A stretch of DNA of 64,000 nucleotides. Source: Bryobacterales bacterium. GTDB lineage: Bacteria; Acidobacteriota; Terriglobia; Bryobacterales; UBA6623. The position numbers and the translations under genes are program-made. Below, one piece after another: positions 26,314-35,642 of this stretch. How positions within the stretch are numbered: the stretch's first letter is position 1; each line of letters begins with the position of its first letter. The notes under the pieces were generated by a model. That model had not been told where the DNA came from. It ran no database searches and was given only the letters and a program-made list of their open reading frames with translations. The stretch covers positions 1 through 64,000 of the forward strand of contig JAJDTX010000164.1 in assembly GCA_022826925.1 (NCBI GenBank), given 5' to 3'.

Positions 26314-26961
26314 GTGCCTGGGATCGTCTACCTGCACGGCTTTTGCTCGAGCGCCAAGTCCGCCAAGGGCGTGTTCCTGGCGGAGCGATTCGCGGAAATC
26401 GGCGTTCCCGTGACCGTGCCGGAACTCGACCGCGGCGACTTCCGGAACACGACCGTGACGCAGCAGCTCGGCCTGATCTCGCGTCTGACCGCCGAATTGC
26501 GCCCGGACCTGCTGATCGGCTCGAGCCTCGGCGGCTATCTGGCGGCGCTGCATGCGGCGCGCGCTCCGGACCGCGTGCCGCTGTCGGTCTTGCTAGCGCC
26601 GGCCTTCGACTTCGCGAACCGGCTCGGCCGCAGCTTGGGGGCGGCCACACAGGCGTGGCAAACCGTAGGCCAGCACGAGTTCTTCCATTACCGAACGCGG
26701 CGCAACGAGGCTCTGGCGTGGGGTTTCCTAGAAGACGCCCGGAACTACGAACCATTCCCTGATGTGCGTACCGAGACCCGAATCCTGCATGGCCGGCACG
26801 ACGAGAGCGTTCCAGCGGGGCTGTCCGAGCGGTTTGCCGGGTCGCGGTCGAACGTCGACTTGGAGCTGCTCGATACCGACCACCAAATGCTGGACAAGAC
26901 CGCCGAGATCTGGTCCCGAGTCAAGCGCTTCCACGGCGAAGCGCTGGCAGCGCGCCGCTAG
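26314..26961 (+). CDS. YqiA/UPF0227-like alpha/beta hydrolase (esterase)
   Basis: The 215-residue cytoplasmic protein starts [19 protein letters not shown] and has the nucleophile elbow GSSLGGYLA with Ser at about residue 73. The acid is in [10 protein letters not shown] and the catalytic His in DTDHQML, the YqiA-like small esterase layout. The natural substrate is unknown. The GTG start follows from where the first strand begins, since upstream codons in the frame read as antisense of the MATE gene. Its last 4 nt overlap the end of the convergent TrpG/PabA gene. Confidence 0.85.
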   Translation: MPGIVYLHGFCSSAKSAKGVFLAERFAEIGVPVTVPELDRGDFRNTTVTQQLGLISRLTAELRPDLLIGSSLGGYLAALHAARAPDRVPLSVLLAPAFDFANRLGRSLGAATQAWQTVGQHEFFHYRTRRNEALAWGFLEDARNYEPFPDVRTETRILHGRHDESVPAGLSERFAGSRSNVDLELLDTDHQMLDKTAEIWSRVKRFHGEALAARR

Positions 26962-27533
26962 GCGTCGTGGCGTTGGCGCAGAAAGTTCGCCAGCAGCTGT
27001 TTGCCGCACGAAGTCAGGATGGATTCGGGATGAAACTGCACGCCTTCGACCGGCAGGCTTCGATGCCGGACGCCCATAATGACGCCATCATCCGTCCATG
27101 CCGAGATCTCCAGATCCTTCGGCAGCGATTCGCGCTCGATGATCAGGGAGTGGTAGCGAGTCGCGACGAAATCCTGTTCCAGGCCGGCGAAGACGGACCG
27201 GCCGTCATGCTTGACCAAGCTCGTCTTGCCGTGCATCAAGGCCGGGGCGCGGATCACCTTGCCCCCGAACGCTTCGCCGATCGACTGGTGGCCTAGGCAG
27301 ACCCCCAGGATTGGCACCTCCCCCGCCATCTCCTGGATCAGCTCAACGGAAATCCCGGCCTCCTTGGGAGTGCACGGGCCGGGCGAGACGAGAATCCGCT
27401 CCGGCCTCAGCGCGCGAACTTCCCTCACGGTCACTTCGTCGTTGCGCCTGACCACTAGCGACGCTCCGAGTTCGCCGAGGTACTGCACCAGGTTGAAGGT
27501 GAACGAGTCGTAGTTGTCAACGACGAAGATCAT
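26958..27533 (-). CDS. trpG/pabA: Glutamine amidotransferase, anthranilate / aminodeoxychorismate synthase subunit II
   Basis: The 191-residue class I glutaminase has [19 protein letters not shown] at the start, the oxyanion segment [11 protein letters not shown], nucleophile Cys79 in GVCLGHQ, and His168/Glu170 in QFHPES. It supplies ammonia from glutamine to chorismate for tryptophan or folate synthesis. The partner synthase TrpE/PabB is not encoded here, so this may be an amphibolic subunit. The start is fixed by the conserved N-terminus. The longer open frame upstream has no homology. Confidence 0.92.
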   Translation of the reverse strand: MIFVVDNYDSFTFNLVQYLGELGASLVVRRNDEVTVREVRALRPERILVSPGPCTPKEAGISVELIQEMAGEVPILGVCLGHQSIGEAFGGKVIRAPALMHGKTSLVKHDGRSVFAGLEQDFVATRYHSLIIERESLPKDLEISAWTDDGVIMGVRHRSLPVEGVQFHPESILTSCGKQLLANFLRQRHDA

Positions 27534-27787
27534 CGCTTCTCCTATTCTCACCTGTCCGGTGCCGACGCTCTCTCGCGAGAGGTGCAGGGACGTGACGGCG
27601 CTGCTCTGCAAGCCCTGCGCCACGGCGGGACCGGATCCTTGGCCTTGAGCGTTGATCTAGCGCGGCGGCGGGAACCGTGCCGGGGCGAGTCGAACGCAGC
27701 GGGAAGAAATCAGGCAAACTACCATCGGACCCGCTCGAGCGGCGACCCGTGCCGCCCGGCGATCGGGGAGAATACTTGGAGTCCGCC

Positions 27788-28882
27788 ATGAATCGCAGAA
27801 CTTTCGTTACCGCAACGACCATGGGCGCCGCCAGCAGCGCCTGCTCTTCCGAGCCCGAAGTGACTAAAGCGGCCCTTCCGCCGATGCGCATGCATGTCGG
27901 GGCGCAGAGGAGCCCCACGAACAAAGAGATGTTGCAGTTTCTCAAGCGCCACGGCGTGGATCACTGCTGCGGATACCCGCCACATCCAGGCGAGCGCGGC
28001 CATTGGTCGGTCGAGGATCTCGTCAAGACCCGCGAACTGTGCGAATCCGAGGGCGTTGCTCTCGATATGGTCGCCCTCCCCTTCCTCGCCTCGTCCCACA
28101 TCGACCGCGAGAGCCGCGGCGCGATCATGCTGGGCGAGTCTCCGCAGCGCGACCGCGACATTGACGATATCCACAAGATGATCGAGGGCTGTGCGACTGC
28201 CGGAATCCCGGCCTTCAAGTACAACATGAGCATCTTGGGCGTGCTCCGAACCGAGCCCACGCCCGGACGGGGCGGCTCCCGCTACTCGACTTGGCGCTTG
28301 GACGAAGCCGTGGCCGATCCGCCCCTCACGCGGGCGGGCCGTGTCGACGAGGACACCGCGTGGGAGCGCATCACCTACTTCCTCGACAGGGTGATCCCGG
28401 TCGCGAACGAGTTCGGCATCCGCGCCGCCTGTCACCCGCACGATCCGGGCGTGCCACCGGAGGGCTACCAGGGAGTGGCCCGCGTGCTGGGCACGCCCGA
28501 GGGCCTGTACAGATTCATGGGGATTCAAGAGAGCCCCTATCACGGCTTCAACCTTTGCCTCGGCACGACCGCCGAGATGCTGCAAGATCCAGCGGCGCAG
28601 ATTCACGATGTGATCCGCCGCATCGGCGGTGCCAAGAAGCTCTTCAACATCCACTTCCGCAACATCGTGGGCAAGCGCGACAGCTTCCAAGAGGTCTACC
28701 CCGACGAGGGCGACATGAACATGGTCGAGGCCGCCCGAACGCTGTGGGAGGTCGACTACCCCTACATGGTGATGCCCGATCACATGCCGCAGCATGACGA
28801 CGATCCGAACCGCCGCCAAGGCTTCGCGTACGGGTTCGGCTACATCAAGGGGCTTCTGCAGGCGCTGCGGGAGTCCGCCTGA
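27788..28882 (+). CDS. Exported mannonate dehydratase-like TIM-barrel protein
   Basis: The 364-residue protein resembles UxuA: MRMHVGAQRSPTNKEMLQFLKRHGVDH at the beginning of the barrel, CHPHDPGVPPEGYQG near residue 217 with the metal-binding Cys-His pair, LCLGTTAEM near 257 and HFRNI near 291. UxuA converts D-mannonate to 2-keto-3-deoxygluconate in hexuronate breakdown. Unlike cytoplasmic UxuA, it begins MNRRTFVTATTMGAASSAC, a Tat-like signal with a Cys at a possible lipobox, so it looks exported or membrane-anchored. The ATG is preceded by TTGGAG. Whether the exported form keeps dehydratase activity is unknown. Confidence 0.85.
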   Translation: MNRRTFVTATTMGAASSACSSEPEVTKAALPPMRMHVGAQRSPTNKEMLQFLKRHGVDHCCGYPPHPGERGHWSVEDLVKTRELCESEGVALDMVALPFLASSHIDRESRGAIMLGESPQRDRDIDDIHKMIEGCATAGIPAFKYNMSILGVLRTEPTPGRGGSRYSTWRLDEAVADPPLTRAGRVDEDTAWERITYFLDRVIPVANEFGIRAACHPHDPGVPPEGYQGVARVLGTPEGLYRFMGIQESPYHGFNLCLGTTAEMLQDPAAQIHDVIRRIGGAKKLFNIHFRNIVGKRDSFQEVYPDEGDMNMVEAARTLWEVDYPYMVMPDHMPQHDDDPNRRQGFAYGFGYIKGLLQALRESA

Positions 28883-28963
28883 GCCAGGTTGGCGGGCAGC
28901 CTGGCGACTCCGCAAGCGAGCCGTCGCGACGGAGACTTGGGGCCGGCCGCCGACCCCGCGTCT

Positions 28964-31900
28964 TCAGAAGTGATACCGCACTCCGATCTGCGCCTGCAGC
29001 GGGCCCGTGCCATAGACCTGCTGGTTGTTGCGGTCATATGCGCCGCTCGCATCGCGCAGGCGCTGGAACGAGGCCGCCGGGCCGATCACCGCGCCCGTGG
29101 CCAAGTCTAGTCCCGGACCGTAAATCGAGTTGAAGCTGCCGTACTCTACGTTTGCCGCATTGAAGGCGTTGAACAGTTCGAGCGAGAGTTCCATGCGCGA
29201 CCGCTCCGAGAAGCGAAACTCGCGCAAGATGCGCATGTCCCAGTTGCTCATGGCCCGGTTTCGGAAGGAGTTTCGGGCGAAGTACTTCCCGGGCGATTCC
29301 AGCGCCCGGTCATGGGCGATCTGATCCCCATTCAGGTCCTGTCCCGCGAACGGATTCAGCGGCGGCGCGCTCGTGGCGCGGACAATCGCCGACCAAGAGA
29401 AGCCCAGTGGCAGCGCGACGGTGGCATAAGCCGTCAGCTGGTGGCGCATGTCCAAGCTGCCCGGGCCCCAAGCGTCCTCGGGGCGGCCGTTGTCGGTGTA
29501 GCGCGGCTCCCAGAAATAGCCGTCGTTGACGTCGCTGGTCAGCGCCCTGGCATAGGTGTAGTGGGTTGCGAACAAAAGGCGCTCGCCCCTGTATTTCCAG
29601 TTCGCTGTCATGCCGTCGTAGTTGGCCCGCCCGATGGACTCGATGACGCCCACGGTGCCGAGTTCGGGGGCGGGCCTGTTGGAGGTGTCGTAGAACGGTA
29701 TCCGGGCCGGATCATCGGGGCGCACGACGGCCGGCATCAGGTTGTAGTTCCTCATGCCATGCAGGCGGGTCACCCGGTGGCGCATCCACTGCAGGCCAAC
29801 GACCGAAGCGTCGGTCAACTCGTACTCGAAGGCGAGCGTGTACTTGATCGATCGAGGGTTGCGAAAATCCGGGCTCACCGTCTGCGGGGTTGCCCCTGCA
29901 TACCTGTCACCGTCGAGCACGCGGGCGACTTCGTCCCGGGAAAACACGGGCAGTTCGGCCAGCGGATACTGGTTCAGGTCGATCCCGGCAGCCAGGAACT
30001 GCTGATAAACCGTCGCGTGCTTGGTCGGCAGCGCAACCGGGAGGTTGAAAGCCGGCTCGCGAAACGCCTTCGTCGACGCATTGAAAAAGACCGGCGGCGT
30101 GATCGCATGGAATATGCCCGCGCTGCCCCGCAGCACGAACTTGCGCGACGATCCCTGGCGGCTGTAGGCGAAACCCAAGCGCGGCATCCACTGGCCGAGG
30201 TCGTCAGGGAGCGAGCCCGGCGAGACGGCGCCGAACGAGAAGTTAGCCCGGCTCACGCGATCGATCAGCAAGTCGTTGCCGACTTCGGGGGTCTGGTTGA
30301 ATTGCCCCGCCCAGCGAAATCCCATGTCCAGCGTCAGGCCCGGAGCCGCCCGCCAAGAGTCTTGGAAATACAGGGCGGCGTGTCCCAAGCGCTGCTGTCC
30401 CAGAGTGTTGCCGACTTGGCGGAGGAAGATGCCGGGCGCGTCGAAACGGTTCGGAATGGCCCCGCCGGGCGTCAAGATGTCCAGGACTTCGTCCGGATCT
30501 GAGCTGAAGGGCGTGAAGAAGCCGAACTGCGCGAATCCAAACTGATCGTCGATCCAGACGCGGTCGATCTCGCCGCCGAACTTGATGCCGTGCGCCCCGC
30601 GGTGGACCATCAGGCTGTTGGTCAGCTTCGGGCGAATGTCGGATTGAGTCGTGGGCAGGATGAACGAGCTTCCGAAATCACCGATGACCGTGGATATCAG
30701 CGGGTCTTCCCCGTTGGGCAGGCGCGGGCGCTCCTCGCGCGTGATGGTGAACCGCAGTTGGTTGACCACGTTCGGCGACAGCAGGCTGGTCAGCTGCGAC
30801 GTGAAGAAGTGGATCGAGTCCCGCTCGGTCCCGTTGGAGCTCAGCGCCGTGGTGGTCCTGGCTTGCACGGGACCTTCGTTGGTCGCGGCGTTTCTGCCGT
30901 CGGCGTTGCTGAAGTTGTAGCGGACCATGAACTTGCCGCCGCCCGAGAAGTGGTAGTCCAGCCGCGGCGTGAGCGCTAACGCATCGTTCGTGGCCTCGAA
31001 CCCGGTTTCAAGGCTCTTGTAGTAGTCGTACGCCTCCGGCCCTCGCTCCCGGTCGGCGGAGGCCAGCAGGGGGAACTCGACGTATCGCGGGCTCACGCTC
31101 GCCTGGCGCTCGATGGCAAAGAACCAAAACGCTCTGTCGGCCCGGATCGGGCCTCCCAGCGAGCCTCCGAACTGCTGAAGCTTCTCCAGCACCTTGGCCC
31201 CGAACGGATCGGCGCGACCCAGCCGCGGATGGCGGATCTGGTAGAACGCGTCGCCGTGCAGCTCGCTGCCGCCGGACTTGGTCGAGACGTTGACGACGCC
31301 GGAAATCGTGCGCCCGTACTCGGCCGTGAAGCCCGACGTGACCGCTTGGAACTCCTGCACTGCGCTCTGCGGGACGGTGATGACCTTGCTGGCCCGCTCC
31401 CCGCCCTGGATGCCGCCGAAGAAGGACTGGTTGTAGTCAGAGCCGTCGACCATGACGTTGGTGTAAATCCCGCGCATGGCCGCGAAGGACAACTGGCCGG
31501 TGGCTCGCGAGACTTGCACGCTCGGCGTCAGCAGGGCGAAGTCGTGAAACCTGCGGCCATTGATCGGCAGCTCGTTGAAGGTCTGGCTGGCCACCACGTT
31601 GCTGGACGCCGGGAGCATTGCGTCAAGCATGGATGCCGAGACATCTACCGTAACGTATGTGACCTCGAGGGCAAGCTCCAAGTCGACCTGCACCGTGCCG
31701 CCCACGCTGACCGTGATGCCATCGGCCGTGGTTGGCGCGAAATCGGGACTGGCGGCAGTGACCAGGTATTCTCCCGGCACGAGTGAACCGGCTTGAAACC
31801 AGCCCGTGACGTCAGAGCGGACGGCGCGCTCCAAACCGCTGGCAAGGGCGGTGACGATCACCTCGGCATCCGGGATCGGTCTCGCGTCGGGACCGTTCAC

Positions 31901-32068
31901 TTGGCCGACGATGCGCCCGAGGTTGGCGTCGAACTGCGCCGCCAGCCGGCCGGCGGGCGCCACCAGTGCCAAGAGCAGGCACGCTCCCAAGGCAGCTGTC
32001 AACAAACGGGGACCGGGGGCGCGGGATGCGGCGATCTTGCCCCCGCTTGGCGTGTTCCCTTTCATCAC
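28964..32068 (-). CDS. TonB-dependent receptor with N-terminal carboxypeptidase-like domain (second copy)
   Basis: The 1034-residue outer-membrane protein has a signal peptide within the first 45 residues (AALGACLLLALVAPAGRLAAQ). A carboxypeptidase-regulatory-like domain follows (about 50-135, RIVGQVNGPDARPIPDAEVIV), then a plug (about 150-265, FNELPINGRRFHDFALLTPS) and a beta-barrel ending AQIGVRYHF with the terminal Phe expected for outer-membrane assembly. It belongs to the same Oar-like class as 13682-16990 but is only distantly similar to it. It lies between a mannonate-dehydratase-like and a molybdopterin oxidoreductase gene. The 11-mer CGTTTAGCGTA upstream is shared with the first receptor. 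Confidence 0.92.
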   Translation of the reverse strand: MMKGNTPSGGKIAASRAPGPRLLTAALGACLLLALVAPAGRLAAQFDANLGRIVGQVNGPDARPIPDAEVIVTALASGLERAVRSDVTGWFQAGSLVPGEYLVTAASPDFAPTTADGITVSVGGTVQVDLELALEVTYVTVDVSASMLDAMLPASSNVVASQTFNELPINGRRFHDFALLTPSVQVSRATGQLSFAAMRGIYTNVMVDGSDYNQSFFGGIQGGERASKVITVPQSAVQEFQAVTSGFTAEYGRTISGVVNVSTKSGGSELHGDAFYQIRHPRLGRADPFGAKVLEKLQQFGGSLGGPIRADRAFWFFAIERQASVSPRYVEFPLLASADRERGPEAYDYYKSLETGFEATNDALALTPRLDYHFSGGGKFMVRYNFSNADGRNAATNEGPVQARTTTALSSNGTERDSIHFFTSQLTSLLSPNVVNQLRFTITREERPRLPNGEDPLISTVIGDFGSSFILPTTQSDIRPKLTNSLMVHRGAHGIKFGGEIDRVWIDDQFGFAQFGFFTPFSSDPDEVLDILTPGGAIPNRFDAPGIFLRQVGNTLGQQRLGHAALYFQDSWRAAPGLTLDMGFRWAGQFNQTPEVGNDLLIDRVSRANFSFGAVSPGSLPDDLGQWMPRLGFAYSRQGSSRKFVLRGSAGIFHAITPPVFFNASTKAFREPAFNLPVALPTKHATVYQQFLAAGIDLNQYPLAELPVFSRDEVARVLDGDRYAGATPQTVSPDFRNPRSIKYTLAFEYELTDASVVGLQWMRHRVTRLHGMRNYNLMPAVVRPDDPARIPFYDTSNRPAPELGTVGVIESIGRANYDGMTANWKYRGERLLFATHYTYARALTSDVNDGYFWEPRYTDNGRPEDAWGPGSLDMRHQLTAYATVALPLGFSWSAIVRATSAPPLNPFAGQDLNGDQIAHDRALESPGKYFARNSFRNRAMSNWDMRILREFRFSERSRMELSLELFNAFNAANVEYGSFNSIYGPGLDLATGAVIGPAASFQRLRDASGAYDRNNQQVYGTGPLQAQIGVRYHF

Positions 32069-32119
32069 AAACTCTTAACGGAACGCCAAAACACAACTTA
32101 GCGCTAGCTATTTCCAAGA

Positions 32120-32130
32120 TACGCTAAACG
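32120..32130 (-). promoter_or_regulatory. CGTTTAGCGTA motif upstream of TonB receptor 2
   Basis: On the minus strand this reads CGTTTAGCGTA, 51 nt before the receptor start, and is identical to the motif at 13570-13580 before the other receptor. Two exact 11-mers in equivalent positions are unlikely by chance in 64 kb of GC-rich DNA. Confidence 0.45.
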
Positions 32131-32222
32131 CTTGGCGGCGGGCCGCTCGAGACAACCGCGGTTGGGACCCGCGGCCTGCGCGAAACTGGCCGGTCCCGGT
32201 CGGCAGCCTGTCCTCGCGAGCG

Positions 32223-33305
32223 CTAGATCGCGAACACCAGCGGCTTCTTGGCTGTCGAGGCGGTCACCGTGATTTCCAGCGGGCGGCTGAAGTTGACGTG
32301 GTACCCGCCGTGCAGGGGGTTGTGGCGGCTCGGCTGGATCTCGCCCGAGGCAGAGATGGCGCGGGCCAGCAAACTGTATGCCCCCTGTCCGGGCGGCTCC
32401 CATGCGTATTGCCAGCGCGTCCAACTGTAGCGATGCTGCGGCCCGACCAGTTCGGCCCGCCGCCAGGAATCGCCGCCGTCGCAACTCAGTTCCACCGCCG
32501 CGACGGCCTCCGGGCCGGCCCACGCGATGCCCTCGATCAGCCTCGTCCCCGGCGCGACGCAATCTCCCGGCCGCGGGCGAATGATCTCAGACTTCGGCAG
32601 CATCATTCCCACCACGTCCTCGCTAATGCCGCGTGCGGTCTTGCGCCGGACCGTGTACTTGACGCTCTGAAAGAAGCCGCGATACGGCGCGTCGACCACC
32701 CGCAGGGCGCGCAGCCACTTTACCGAAGCCACGCCGTACCAGCCAGGCACCACGAGCCTGGCCGGAAACCCGTGCTCTGTTGCCAGCGGCTCGCCATTCA
32801 TCCTCAGCGCGATCAGCGTGTCAGGATGCAGGGCCATGTCGAGCGGCAAGCTCCGCGCGAAGCGCACCGCCCCTTCGGACCCGCCTTCGACACCGCTGTC
32901 CGCGCCTTCGAAGACCACTTCTAGCGCACCGTCTTCGATTCCGGCCGATTCCAAGAGCAGCCGCGCCTGAACGCCGCTCCACTCGGCGTTGCCGACCGCG
33001 CCTGCGCCCCACTGCACGCCCGGCACCTTGCCCTCGAGAAACGACCTGCCGTTGCCCGCGCACTCGAGAGTGGCCACCAAGCTAGCTTGCGGCATCTGCT
33101 CGAGATCGCCTTGAGTCAGCCGAATCTCACGCTCGACCCAGCCGGATATGCCGAGGGTCCAGCCGTCGGGCTCGAGCTCCGGGCTGTCAAAGTGATTGCG
33201 GACGTAGAAGCTCTCGTTCGGCGTGATCCAGTTGCTGAGAGCGTCCACCGGTGTCTCGCTGTTCTCCGGAGACCTCGTGACGACTCGCCGACCGCTCGCT
33301 GGCAT
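32223..33305 (-). CDS. Molybdopterin-dependent oxidoreductase, sulfite oxidase family
   Basis: The 360-residue protein has the sulfite-oxidase fold. An N-terminal Moco domain carries the conserved NESFYVRNHFD start, the molybdenum-ligand Cys82 in LECAGNGR and the GFPARLVVPGWYG loop near residue 180. A C-terminal dimerisation Ig-like domain follows (about 245-350, EGIAWAGPEAVAAVELSCDGG). There is no haem b5 domain. No Tat signal is visible, so it is either cytoplasmic or starts upstream. The ATG follows a TATGAT box by 6 nt, indicating a leaderless mRNA. Possible substrates are sulfite or another oxyanion. Sulfite release from sulfated compounds would fit the neighbourhood. Confidence 0.88.
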   Translation of the reverse strand: MPASGRRVVTRSPENSETPVDALSNWITPNESFYVRNHFDSPELEPDGWTLGISGWVEREIRLTQGDLEQMPQASLVATLECAGNGRSFLEGKVPGVQWGAGAVGNAEWSGVQARLLLESAGIEDGALEVVFEGADSGVEGGSEGAVRFARSLPLDMALHPDTLIALRMNGEPLATEHGFPARLVVPGWYGVASVKWLRALRVVDAPYRGFFQSVKYTVRRKTARGISEDVVGMMLPKSEIIRPRPGDCVAPGTRLIEGIAWAGPEAVAAVELSCDGGDSWRRAELVGPQHRYSWTRWQYAWEPPGQGAYSLLARAISASGEIQPSRHNPLHGGYHVNFSRPLEITVTASTAKKPLVFAI

Positions 33306-33311
33306 GCCCTA

Positions 33312-33317
33312 ATCATA
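33312..33317 (-). promoter_or_regulatory. -10 box TATGAT, leaderless start of the Moco oxidoreductase
   Basis: On the minus strand TATGAT is followed by TAGGGC and then the ATG at 33305. The 6-nt spacing leaves no room for a ribosome binding site. Confidence 0.5.
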
Positions 33318-33468
33318 CACGCGTATCCTATTGATTGCACTTAGGTTAATCACCGTATTGTTGATCGGAATTGCGGGGGAATCAACCTCGGGCTGCTCGG
33401 GGCCGCCCGGCAGGTCGCCACTGGCAGGCAGCGGCCTGTGTCGAGCAGGGTGGCCCGCGCCGGGCTGC

Positions 33469-33474
33469 TATGAT
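33469..33474 (+). promoter_or_regulatory. -10 box TATGAT upstream of der
   Basis: TATGAT is followed by 7 nt and then ATG at 33482, supporting that ATG over the one at 33470, which lies inside the box. Confidence 0.45.
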
Positions 33475-33481
33475 CCCGGTC

Positions 33482-34792
33482 ATGGAGCCGGCCCGGCCGC
33501 CGCAACTTGTAATCGTGGGGCGGCAGAACGTTGGCAAGTCGACGCTGTTCAACCGGATCACTAGCTCGAGAAGGGCGATCGTCGGCGACTACGCCGGCCT
33601 GACCCGCGACCGCATTCGGCTGCCCGTCAAATGGCAGGGCAAGGCGTTCGAAGTGACCGACACCGGCGGCATGACGTTCTATGACAAGGAGGAAATCCCC
33701 TCGTTGGTCAGCGACCGGGTGAGGCATGCGATTGACGACGCCGACCACGTGATCTTCATCGTCGACGGGCGGACGGAACTCACCCCGACCGATTACGAGC
33801 TGGCCCAGCTTCTGAGACGGGGCGGAACCCAGGTCAGCGTGGCCGTCAACAAGTGCGACACTCCCACCCTGAACTCGCTGGCGCTGCAATTCAGCGAGCT
33901 GGGCTTCTCCGCGGTCTTCCCGATCTCGGCCGAGCACGGGCTCGGCATCGAACCCCTGCTCTCGGAAGCGACGCATGGATTCCCGCCAGACGACGCCGGC
34001 GACGACAGCCAGGATCGCCCGATCCGCATCGCCATCCTAGGCAGGCCGAACGTCGGCAAGTCCACCTTGCTCAACCGGCTCGTCGGAGGCGATCTCGCAA
34101 TCGTGTCGGCGGTTCCGGGCACGACTCGCGACGCCGTGGATGCCGAAGCCGTGCATCGCGACCAGCGCTTCGTGTTCGTCGATACGGCCGGGATCCGGCG
34201 CAAGAGCAAGACCAAGGAGATGACAGAGAAGCTCAGCATCGTCATGGCCCAGCGCCACTTGCGCATGGCCGGCGTCGCGCTGCTATTGATCGACCCGCGC
34301 GAGGGCGTCACGGCGCAAGACACACATATCGCGGGCTATATCCACGACGCGGGCAGGGCGTGCATCGTCGTCGCCAACAAATGGGACATCGCCGACCGGG
34401 CGCAAGGAGAATTCCGCCGCCATGTGCGCGAGGAGCTCAAGATGCTGCCGTACGCACCGGTTGCCTTCGTTTCGGCCCGCACGGGCCTGCGCGTGCAAAG
34501 CCTGTTCCCTCTGGTCCGGAAGGCTGACAGGGCCGCCCAGCAGCGCGTGCCGACCGCGGAGCTGAACCGATTCTTGGCCGATCTGGATATGGAGCGCGTT
34601 ACCGTGCCCGGGCGCAAGCCGAAGTTCACCTACCTCACGCAAGTGGCCACACGGCCGCCCACATTCTTGTTCTTCGGGAGCCACAAAGGCCCGCTGCACT
34701 TCGGGCTCGAGCGCTACCTGATCAATCAAATCCGAGAGCGATTCGGCTTCGAGGGCACGCCGATCGTAGTGCGTTCGCGAAGCCGCCGCTAG
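33482..34792 (+). CDS. der: Ribosome biogenesis GTPase Der (EngA)
   Basis: The 436-residue protein has two tandem Era-like GTPase domains and a C-terminal KH-like domain. Domain 1 has GRQNVGKSTLFNR, DTGG and NKCD. Domain 2 (from about residue 180) has GRPNVGKSTLLNR, DTAGIRRKSK and NKWD. The last 90 residues include PKFTYLTQVATRPPTFLFF. Der assists late 50S subunit assembly and is essential in most bacteria. I choose ATG 33482 because a TATGAT box ends 7 nt before it and Der proteins begin just before the first P-loop strand. Confidence 0.96.
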   Translation: MEPARPPQLVIVGRQNVGKSTLFNRITSSRRAIVGDYAGLTRDRIRLPVKWQGKAFEVTDTGGMTFYDKEEIPSLVSDRVRHAIDDADHVIFIVDGRTELTPTDYELAQLLRRGGTQVSVAVNKCDTPTLNSLALQFSELGFSAVFPISAEHGLGIEPLLSEATHGFPPDDAGDDSQDRPIRIAILGRPNVGKSTLLNRLVGGDLAIVSAVPGTTRDAVDAEAVHRDQRFVFVDTAGIRRKSKTKEMTEKLSIVMAQRHLRMAGVALLLIDPREGVTAQDTHIAGYIHDAGRACIVVANKWDIADRAQGEFRRHVREELKMLPYAPVAFVSARTGLRVQSLFPLVRKADRAAQQRVPTAELNRFLADLDMERVTVPGRKPKFTYLTQVATRPPTFLFFGSHKGPLHFGLERYLINQIRERFGFEGTPIVVRSRSRR

Positions 34793-34820
34793 AGACGAGC
34801 GGCGATCGCTCAGCGGTCGG

Positions 34821-35345
34821 TCAAGACGCCCTTGAGGCGCTTGTCCGCGTCCGCCGAACACCGCCCGCCCTGCCGGTCTCGATATGCACCGGCTTGCGAG
34901 GCGTCTCGTCGTCGACCCAGCCCAGCTTGCGCAACAGGTCCGAGACGCACAGCAACGTCATCGGTGTTGGCGATTCAACTTGGATATCGATGATTCTCTG
35001 GATCGAGTCCTGCAAGCTGACGTGGTCGCCGTCCGTCAAGAGGTATACGTTGGAGACGACAGGCTCGGTCGCGAGCTCGGCGATGCTCTTGTCGCCCTTG
35101 AGCTCGTCTACCACCTTGCGGATCTTCTGAAGAGAGAGCTTCTTGCGGCGCAGTCCCACGATGACCGAGACCAGCAACACTTCCGTCGGGTTGTAGAGGC
35201 GGCGACGACCTTTCTGCATCGGGGTCACGACTCCCTGCTCGTCCCACCACTGCAGCTGACGCAGGCTTACCCCGGTCAATCCAGCGACATCCAAGCTGCT
35301 GTAGATCGGACCCACGCCCGGCCTTCCGTTAGATCCTAGAGTCAT
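34821..35345 (-). CDS. MerR-family transcriptional regulator
   Basis: The 174-residue protein has an N-terminal winged helix-turn-helix of the MerR type (YSSLDVAGLTGVSLRQLQWWDEQGVV, wing KGRRRLYNPTEV) and a helix KKLSLQKIRKVVDELKG leading to a C-terminal alpha/beta domain. That domain (about 95-155) could bind a small effector, but it has no metal-binding cysteine pattern typical of MerR or CueR. The target is unknown. The closest downstream-independent gene is ThiS, and Der is convergent. The start at 35345 has AAAGGG upstream. Confidence 0.85.
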   Translation of the reverse strand: MTLGSNGRPGVGPIYSSLDVAGLTGVSLRQLQWWDEQGVVTPMQKGRRRLYNPTEVLLVSVIVGLRRKKLSLQKIRKVVDELKGDKSIAELATEPVVSNVYLLTDGDHVSLQDSIQRIIDIQVESPTPMTLLCVSDLLRKLGWVDDETPRKPVHIETGRAGGVRRTRTSASRAS

Positions 35346-35441
35346 CACCAACCCTTTCGCGCCTCCCAACGAACAGATTCCCCGTGTTGCAAAGGATACC
35401 AAACCCGCCAGCGACTGCCCGGCGTTCTTCGGCGCACCACC

Positions 35442-35642
35442 TTAACCCCCACCGACGAACCGCACTACTTCGATTCTGTCACCGGATCGTAACATAGTCT
35501 CCGCCCAATTCGGCCTGCGGACAATCGCACGGTTGCGCTCAACCGCCACCGCGTCCTCGTCCAGCCCCAGCTCCAGGATCAGATCCCGCACGGAGGCCGT
35601 GGACGACAACGTGCGGGACTCGCCATTGAGCGTGATCGACAT
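35442..35642 (-). CDS. thiS: Sulfur carrier protein ThiS
   Basis: The 66-residue beta-grasp protein begins MSITLNGESRTL, contains SVRDLILELGLDEDAVAVERN and RRPNWAETMLRSGDRIEVVRF, and ends VGGG. The C-terminal Gly-Gly is adenylated and thiocarboxylated by ThiF to donate sulfur to the thiazole of thiamine. The usual thiG and thiF neighbours are absent, so it is an isolated copy. MoaD-like proteins share the fold, but the length and core fit ThiS better. A TATAAT box is 21 nt upstream. Confidence 0.85.
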   Translation of the reverse strand: MSITLNGESRTLSSTASVRDLILELGLDEDAVAVERNRAIVRRPNWAETMLRSGDRIEVVRFVGGG

